Assembly (NCBI GenBank): GCA_003508835.1 | Contig: PUFA01000081.1 | Location: 5,456,001-5,520,000, forward strand | Direction of reading: 5' to 3' | Length of the DNA: 64,000 nt | Source: Eonycteris spelaea | Taxonomy: Eukaryota; Chordata; Mammalia; Chiroptera; Pteropodidae | Shown here: positions 57,079-64,000 of the stretch, in pieces | How the letters are laid out: each line of letters begins with the position of its first letter | Position numbering within the stretch: the first letter of the stretch is position 1 | Notes under the pieces: generated by a model | What the model saw: only the letters and a program-made list of their open reading frames with translations | Database searches by the model: none | What the model was told of the DNA's origin: nothing | Program-made: the position numbers and the translations under genes

Positions 57079-57480
57079 AATTCAATAAATAGCTGAGTCA
57101 AGTACTGGAAAGCAGGCTATTTAACCACTACTGTGCTTATAAAAAAAGAAATTATCTCAAGATTGATATAGCTTATTATCATACCAGAGACCTAGTAAAG
57201 GAGATGAAGTCAAAGCAAAGTTTTGAATAGCTGCAGCCTGCACGCTATAGATCTTCAGCGATGGAAGATAATCTCTTTTATCTACACTGTCTTTATCCAC
57301 CTTCATTGGATTTCTTGTCTTATTCACTGAAAGTCCACCCACTGGTATCAATTCAAATGGGTCAGATGAAGCTGTGAAGAACACTAATGGGTCCAGTCAT
57401 CCACTCTAGATCTAGGTCAATGGAGAAAGCCTCATTACCAATGAATCATTTGGCCAAATACACCAAATTTGTTCATTGTC

Positions 57481-58500
57481 TTTTTTTTTTTTTTTTTTTG
57501 CAGAGCTATTATAATTTTTTAAGACTGTTTTTTTTTAGTATAGTTTTAGGATTACAGCAAAATAGAGGGAAAGATAAAAAGGTTTCCTATACTGTATATC
57601 CCTGACTCTTCACACACATAGCCTCCCCAATTATCAACATCCCCCATAAGAGTGGTACATTCGTTAAAATCAATAAACCTATATTGACATATTACAATTA
57701 CCTAAGGTCCATAGTTTACATTAAAGTTTATTCTTGGTGTTAAACTGAATAAATTCATTCTATGAGTTTACATTCTATAGATTTGGACAAATGTCTAATG
57801 ACATGTATCCATCACTATAGTATTATACAGAGTATATCCATTGCCCTAAAAATCCTCTATTCTTCACCTATTCATCTCTCCCTCACATCCAACTCTGGTA
57901 ACTACTCATCGATTTCCTGTCTCTATAGTTATGCCATTTCTAGAATGTCATGTAATTGTAATTATATAGTATGTAGTCTTTTCAGATTGGCTTCTTTCAC
58001 TTAGTAATATGCCCATAAGTTTCCTTTATGCCATTTCTAGAATGTCATATAATTGTAATTATATGTAGTCTTTTCAGATTGGCTTCTTTCACTTAGTAAT
58101 ATGCCCATACATTTCTTTATGTCTTTTCATGGCTTGAAAAAGCTCATTTATTTTTAGTATGGAATAATATTTCATTGTCAGGATGTGCTACAGTTTATCC
58201 ATTAATCTACTAAAGGACATCTTGATTACTCCCAAGTTTTGGCAGTTATCAATAAAGTGACTATAAACATCTGTGTGCAGATTTTTGAGTAGACATAAGT
58301 TTTTAATTCCTCTGGGTAAATGCTAAGTAGCACAATTGCTAGATTGAATGTTAGGAGTATATTTAACTTTGTAAGAAACACCAAAGTGTTTTCCATTTTG
58401 CATTCCCACCAGCAGTGAATGAGAGTTCCTGTTGCTCCACATTCTCATCAGCATTTGGTATTATCAGTGAACTCATTGTAATTTTGTAAAAATTCACAAA
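57481..58500 (-). mobile_element. L1 (L1M/L1MA-type) 3' end with poly-A
   Basis: A 19-T run at 57481-57499 is the poly-A tail of a minus-strand L1. The body runs through 'gtatagttttaggattacagcaaaatagaggg', 'tatgccatttctagaatgtcatg', 'gtatggaataatatttcattgtcagg', 'atttttgagtagacataagtttttaattcctctgggtaaatg' and 'attcccaccagcagtgaatgagagttcctgttgctccac'. About 1 kb of 3' end, 5'-truncated. It carries an internal duplication (57931-58119). Confidence 0.82.
57931..58119. repeat. 97-bp tandem duplication inside the L1
   Basis: The segment 57931-58027 (starting atgccatttctagaatgtca) is repeated head to tail at 58028-58119. The second copy lacks a few bases (tatag versus ta) and has a handful of substitutions. 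It arose after the L1 insertion. Confidence 0.93.
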
Positions 58501-58504
58501 ATAT

Positions 58505-59685
58505 TTAACAGTTTTAACAGAAATGTTCAACTCTGGCTATTAAGTACACTGCTTAGAAAAATATATTTTATTCTGTAAACTAAAATCTAAGTGTTAATAT
58601 AGAAATGTTTCTTTAATAATTATTACATGATGTATGTTGGCTAATTATGACTTATGCATATGCTTTGAATTTAAATTAACATTTACCACTGACTTTGAAC
58701 AAATTGGCTTTCAGAGAACTAGTCTTGGCAAACTGGAATTAATTTTCAGAAGGTTGTCAACTTACCATCCTAAAGGAAGTTTCAATCTCAGAAATAAAGG
58801 CAATCCATGAATATAGGTGAAGTTGCAGTGACAAAGGGGGCATTTGGTATGAACAAAGTTAATACCACTGGTTTTTATCTCCAGGCAGCCTTTTCCCCTT
58901 TTATGATAATAGAATATTCAGTGGTTTATGTGAGAATAACTCCTCTCCCCATTAGCCACAAGTATTAATACTTATAGCTAAACAATTATTACACTTCCAA
59001 TTGCAAATCTAGTATTCACTGTATTTGTGAATGATCAAATCTCAAATCAAAATAGTTTAAGCAAAAGGACACTTACTAACTTTCACACCTGGGAGTCAAA
59101 GGGAATGCTTAGGTTCAGATATGGCTGGATCTGGGACCTCAGATAACTCTTTCTCTACCTGTCTTCCTTCTGAAACATGAACCATGAATCTGGAAGTTTT
59201 CATAACAAGATCCCTTAGGATTCGTAGGTGCCATCTTTCCTGCTACCAGGTTCCAGCCTGCCTGAAAGAAATAGTAACAAGACTCTCCAAGAACAGTCAG
59301 AGAATGAAGAAAATAACTATTCTAGGCCCCAGACTCTTGTTTGTAAACTTGAAGGAAAATAAAATGAATGAAAACAAATCCTGAAATATGAGATGGCAGG
59401 AATCTTTACAAAACAACTCATAACCAAAATAAAAGCCTTACTTAATTAAAGAAAAAAGCAGTTCTCATAGGAGTGGCTGTAATAAAAATTTTCATATTTT
59501 GTTAAATCTTCCTGATGGACTAGGCACCAGGGTCACATTTTGAAACTATTTTTCTTTTTTAACATCTAGATTTTGTGTTTATTCAAACTTTCTGAAAGGT
59601 ATAGAGCTTCCAGTGTATAATTAATGCTGTCAATAAGTGAGTTGGGAGTCTTTCAACGAAACTTTAAATAACTAAGAACAACATA
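58505..59685. other. No gene seen; unique sequence, possible old repeat
   Basis: Positions 58530-59040 are unique and AT-rich. Positions 59046-59480 ('aagcaaaaggacacttactaac', 'ggttcagatatggctggatctgggacctcag') recall an unclassified old mammalian repeat in antisense. The 66-codon frame at 59184-59384 is inside it. Confidence 0.4.
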
Positions 59686-59689
59686 AAAA

Positions 59690-60235
59690 TCAGCATATTT
59701 ATGTAATACCTAGTGAATTCCAGACAATATGCTAGGCAGTGGGATAAAACAATCAACAAGATTGATAAAATGGGAAAGTTCTATATTTTGAATAACCTAT
59801 AGCAATTCCGATAAAGAATTTTAAATGCAATGAGAGAGTGCTGAAGGAACAAAAAAGTAGAGTCATCAGATCTTGTCAGATGCCATCAAGGAAGGTTTAT
59901 CAGAAGAAGTAACAGCTATAAGAATGGCCAAGAGTTAGTCATTAAAAAGAAAATATAGGAAGTGGGAGTAGAGGGATCCAAGTTCAAAGGTAAGAGAGAA
60001 GAAACAGTGTACGCCAAGTTCATGATAAGCTTGTTTGGTTCAGTTGAAGAATGGAACAAATGTAACAGAAGTTTCAAAGGTGAGAGAGGTATGGCAAGAA
60101 ATGGGGCAGAAGAGACTCTGAGGAACTTTCAAAGTCACAGTAAGAACTTAAGACTTATCCCAATACTGTTGAGATGGTATTAATGGGTTTAAAGTAAGGA
60201 AGCAACATATTCAGATTGTACCTTTCCAAAATTGC
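59690..60235 (-). repeat. L2 LINE relic
   Basis: Antisense L2 from the 3' end inward: 'taatacctagtgaattccagacaatatgctaggcagtgggataaaacaatcaac', 'gagagagtgctgaaggaac', 'aaggaaggtttatcagaagaagtaacagctataag', 'gggtttaaagtaaggaagcaacatattcagattgtacctttcc'. The 73-codon frame at 59962-60183 lies in it. Confidence 0.75.
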
Positions 60236-60627
60236 CATTACTGTATGGAAATGGGATCAGGTGAAGGTAGGGGTAGAGGGAGGTCAGTTATATACTAAGG
60301 CAGGCTTGAAGTACATGCTGAAAGCATAAATTTCTTCAAATATTGTCTTAAAATGTAATGCGAATTTTACATTTCATATATAATATATTTTGTTTGTTTT
60401 AATATTTAAAAAATATTCTCAATTATTTACTTTGGTTAATCTCATTAATTTAATAACAAATAGATATTTCTCCTTGTTAACAGAACTAGAATTTTGTTCA
60501 TCATGGCAATGTGATAAGCTTTAAATACAAGATCATAACCAGTCTAAACCAATTGAAGAAATTCTAATTTCTGATGTATAACTGTCCCCCAAAGTAGGGA
60601 TGAAATATGGTTTAATTCTGGAAAAAT

Positions 60628-62138
60628 GAGAGAGGATCTGTCAAGATGGTGGAGCAGGTAAACACTGTGCTTGACCACATTAAAATTATAACTAAAAAAT
60701 AAAACAATCAACCTGGAAAACCATCTGAAGACTAGATAAATAGAAGTCCTACAGCTAAGATATAAAGAAGAAGCCAGCACAAAACTAATAGGAATGGCAG
60801 AGACACAAAACAAGCTGGGCCCACATCTACATGTGGTGGTTGAGAATCAGGAGGATATCTCAGATTCAGAGGTCCCCCTGAATAGTGAGGGTCCCAGCCT
60901 TACAATGGACTCCCCAGCTTAGAGCACCACTGCCAAGAAAAGAAGCCCCACAACATCTAGCTGTGAAAATTAGCCATATTCCATCCATTTGGGTGAGATA
61001 GAAGGCAGCTGGAAACCTGAGTCTTCACAGACTCTCTCACTCCCAGGCACTCACACTGGCTCCCACAGAGGGACAGTGGCTAGGGAGGTTCTAGAGAAAC
61101 ACAGGGAGAGACAAAGTGGTGTGACTTCCAGGCTAAGGCTGGAGGGACAGCGGCCATTGTCCTGTGTTGAACCCTACTCTTGTGAGGCTGGCAGGTGGAC
61201 GCCATCTGCCTTGTATAGATCCCTTCACCCACATGGACAAATCTGAATTTTCATTGGCCTGGTGAGCCCTGATCCCTCCATCCTGGTGAATCTCTGGTAC
61301 TCTATCCCATCCAACTTGCTCACCACAGTTACCATTTAACTTGGACAACTCTCAGGGGTCCTTGAGCCCCAGGTGGGCAGCAGCTGGCCTCAGTAGGCTC
61401 TGAGACTTCTGTGGACTAGCCCTAAGAACAATATTGGTGCCATATCTGAATTTGCATTAACCATTGAATATCACTGGCCCCATGCTGGTGACTTACTGGG
61501 ACCCCACCTCTGAAAATTTTGGAGGCTTTTGGGAAGGCTGTGTTGTGGGAAGGCTGTATTGCCTACAGTGTAGTCTATCTTGGACAACTTGCAGAGTTCT
61601 GTCAGCCACAGATATGAAATAGTTGGTCTCGGTGGGCTCTGAGCTTTTGTCAAGAAGCCCCAGGCTCAAGACTGGCACCAAATTTGAGTCCGTATTAAAG
61701 GGCTGAACACCACTCAACCATGCTGGTGACTTTTAGATCTTGCCCATTCCAACACCTATACCACCTGTACCATCCAAGCCCCTTGAAGCAGCTGAGCCTT
61801 ACAGATAGATGGCAGGTAGTAGTAGGCCTCAGGGTTCTCTGGGCCTTTCGCTGAGCTTCCCCAAGCCCAGTACTGGTGACAGCCAGCCTTGATTCATAGT
61901 ATGGCCTTTCCCGCACACCTCAAGATAAAGCATAGGCAGCAACCAACCATGAATCATTTGTAGCTCTTACTGGATAGACCCGGACCAGTCACAGGAAGCA
62001 GGTGACCTTGGCCTGCACAGGAATCCCTTCCAAGAGGCCCCCAAACCAACATACCCAGTGGCTGGCTTCAAAGCATAACAAAAAAACATTCAATTAGGGG
62101 CGCACCCAAAGTGGTCTCGGCACCTTTTAAATGTAAAG
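60628..62138 (+). mobile_element. L1 5' UTR, about 1.5 kb
   Basis: Begins 'gtcaagatggtggagcagg', 'gaccacattaaaattataact', 'ccatctgaagactag' and 'tcctacagctaag', the standard start of this L1 lineage. It continues as GC-richer 5' UTR with alternating 'cagg.tggg' blocks and repeated sections ('ggtgacttactgggaccccacc', 'ggtgacttttagatcttgccc'). This UTR would hold the L1 RNA polymerase II promoter. It runs straight into ORF2 at about 62138; no ORF1 is present. Confidence 0.8.
61133..61348 (-). other. Antisense ORF in an L1 5' UTR (ORF0-like)
   Basis: A 71-codon frame antisense to the L1. Its GWDRVPEIHQDGG region aligns in the same frame and position with the 107-codon antisense frame at 38667-38990 in the other L1 5' UTR. 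Neither start is proven. Shared ancestry of the DNA alone could explain the match. Confidence 0.3.
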
Positions 62139-64000
62139 GGATTAAATGCTCCAATAAAAAGACATAGAGTAGCCGAATAAATAAGAAGCAAGACCCATAC
62201 ATATGCTGTCTACAAGAGACCCACTCCAGATTTAAAAACACACATAGACTGAAAGTAAAGGGATGGAAAAAGATGATTCATGCAAATGGAAGTGAAAAAA
62301 ATCTGAGGTAGCAATACTTAGACAAAATAGACTATAACAAAGGCCATATATAATAAGAAGCAATAGGGACATTAGATAATGATAAAGGTATCAATCCAAT
62401 GAGAGGATATAAACCTTTTAACCATTTATGCACCCAAATAGGAGCATCTAGATACACAAAACAAATATTAGCCAACATTGAGGGAGAGACTGACAGCAAT
62501 ACAGTAGGGAACTTTAAATGACCTTAAATGACACATTGGATCAGATGGATTTAATTAATATTTTTAGAGCATTTCACTCCAAAGCAGCAGAATATACATT
62601 CTTTTCAAGTGCATATGGAACATTTTTCATGAAAGACAAAATCATACCAAGAATCTTTTCAAAGATAATTGTACAAAACTAGATATCAAGTACAAGAAAA
62701 AAAAATTGAAAAACACACAAACACATGAAGGATAAATAACATGCTCCTAAACAATAAATGCATTAACAATGAGGTCAAGGAAGAAATCAAAAGATACCCC
62801 GAGACAAATGAAAAGGAAAACACAACAACGTAAAATCTATGGGACACAGTAAAAGCAGTCCTAAGAGGGAAATTCATAGCAATACAGGCCTACCTCAAGA
62901 AACAAATCTCAAACAAACAATCTAATCTTACACCTAAAGGAACTAGAAGAAGAACAACAAAGCCCAAAGTGAAGAGAAGGAAATAATAAAGATCAAGGTA
63001 TAAACAAATGAAACAGAATCTAAAAAAAAATGCAAACGATCAATGAAACCAAGAGCTGGTTCTTTGAAAAGATTTTTAAAAATTGATAAAACTTTTACCA
63101 ACTCATCAAGAAAAACAGAGAGGAGAAGTGACAACTGACATCACAGAAAAATACAAAATTATAAAAAAAAACACTACACTTATAGGCCAACAAATTGAAA
63201 AATCTGGAAGAAATAAATAAATTCCTAGAAACACATCTCTCAACACTGAGTCAAGAAGAAACAAAAAATCAGAATGAATTGATTACTAACAAAATAGAAT
63301 CAGCAATCTAAAAAAAAAAAAAAATCCCCGCAAACAAAAGTTTTGGAGTAGATGGCTTCACAGGTGCATTTTAATAAACATTCAAAGAATTAATATCCAC
63401 CCTTATCAAACTATTTTTAAAAATTCAAAAGGATGAAAGTCTCTTCATTTTTTTGAGGCCACAATTACTCCAATTCCAAAGCCAGATAAAGACATTACAA
63501 AAAAGGAAAATTATAGGCTGATATCCCTGATGAACATACATGTGAAAGTCCTCAATAAAATATTAGCCAACCGGATTCAACAATAATTAAAAAGATTGCG
63601 CACATGAGTAGTGAGATTTAATCCTAGGATGCCAGATCATTCAAAAATCACAAATCAATTAATGTGATACATACATAAACAATATGAAGGATAAAATCAT
63701 ATATAAAAAATGCAGAAAAATTATCGACAAAATCCAGCATCACTTATGATTAAAACCCTCAGCAAAGCACAAATAGAGAGAACATACCTCAACATAATAC
63801 AAGCAATCACACAGCTAACATTGTATTTAATGGTAAAAAGCTAAAAGTGTTCTTCTTACAATCAGGAGAAAGACAAGGATGTCTACCATCACCACTTCTA
63901 TTCAACATAACATTGGAAGTTCTAACAATCAGACAAGAAAAAGAAATAAAAGGTATCCAAGTTGGAAAGGAAGAAGTAAACTGTCATTATTTGCAGCTGA
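62139..64000 (+). pseudogene. Decayed L1 ORF2 (endonuclease-reverse transcriptase), cut by window end
   Basis: Sense L1 ORF2 relic. The endonuclease start is visible ('atgtaaagggattaaatgctcc', then a QETH motif encoded at 62213-62224). The spacer ('accaagagctggttctttgaaaag', 63047-63070) and reverse transcriptase follow, with the RQGC motif at 63871-63882. The frame is broken many times, with internal deletions near 62515 and 62640. Near 63980 a base seems missing relative to the family, and the first Asp codon of the FADD-like active site reads gct (Ala). The element continues beyond the window. It cannot encode a working enzyme. Confidence 0.88.

Noticed and set aside
60989..61246. 85-codon plus-strand frame
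   Set aside because: Inside the L1 5' UTR and upstream of ORF2; it does not resemble ORF1.
1..64000. CRISPR arrays, operons, tRNA or rRNA genes
   Set aside because: No direct-repeat/spacer arrays, cloverleaf-type sequence or rRNA signature seen; this is mammalian DNA.

Overview
This is mammalian nuclear DNA from a gene-poor, AT-rich region. The support is the density of mammal-wide ancient repeats (MIR, L2, MLT1 LTRs, MER5/hAT and Tigger relics) and of L1 elements of the type found in Laurasiatheria. I saw no Alu, B1/B2, horse ERE, carnivore SINE, bovine tRNA-SINE or Ves-type bat SINE. The L1 3' ends and a pair of gammaretrovirus-like LTRs fit a laurasiathere, possibly a bat lineage with little SINE activity; that placement is a guess. 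I find no protein-coding gene, tRNA, rRNA or CRISPR array. All open frames are short (up to about 140 codons) and most fall in repeats.

Layout: 1-5.1 kb is mostly anonymous, with L2/MIR relics and a GATA microsatellite. At 5.2-6.1 kb an L2 relic is split by a 386-bp solo LTR. From 9.0-10.1 kb a long L2 relic is split by an MLT1 LTR. At 14.7-15.7 kb lies an L1 with a 5' inversion. From 16.5-19.9 kb there are L2/MIR relics, a truncated L1 with target-site duplication, a Tigger relic and an unassigned coding-like stretch. At 22.7-23.2 kb a second copy of the 386-bp LTR, in opposite orientation, splits a MIR. From 24-37 kb there are MIR, LTR, Tigger and MLT1 relics, one MLT1 holding a nested L1 tail. 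At 38.1-39.4 kb a minus-strand L1 consists of only 5' UTR joined to 3' UTR. From 41-43 kb there are stacked old L1 3' ends. From 43-60 kb there are L2, MIR, hAT, MER5 and L1 relics in anonymous AT-rich DNA. From 60.6 kb to the end is a plus-strand L1 with a long 5' UTR, no ORF1 and a decayed ORF2.

No genes work together here. The main interest is mobile-element history: two solo LTRs whose pre-integration sites can be read directly, L1s with unusual internal structure (twin priming, possible spliced-type deletions), an antisense reading frame shared by two L1 5' UTRs, and some unique stretches that may be conserved noncoding elements. Family names come from recognising patterns by eye, without a repeat library; boundaries of old relics are approximate.
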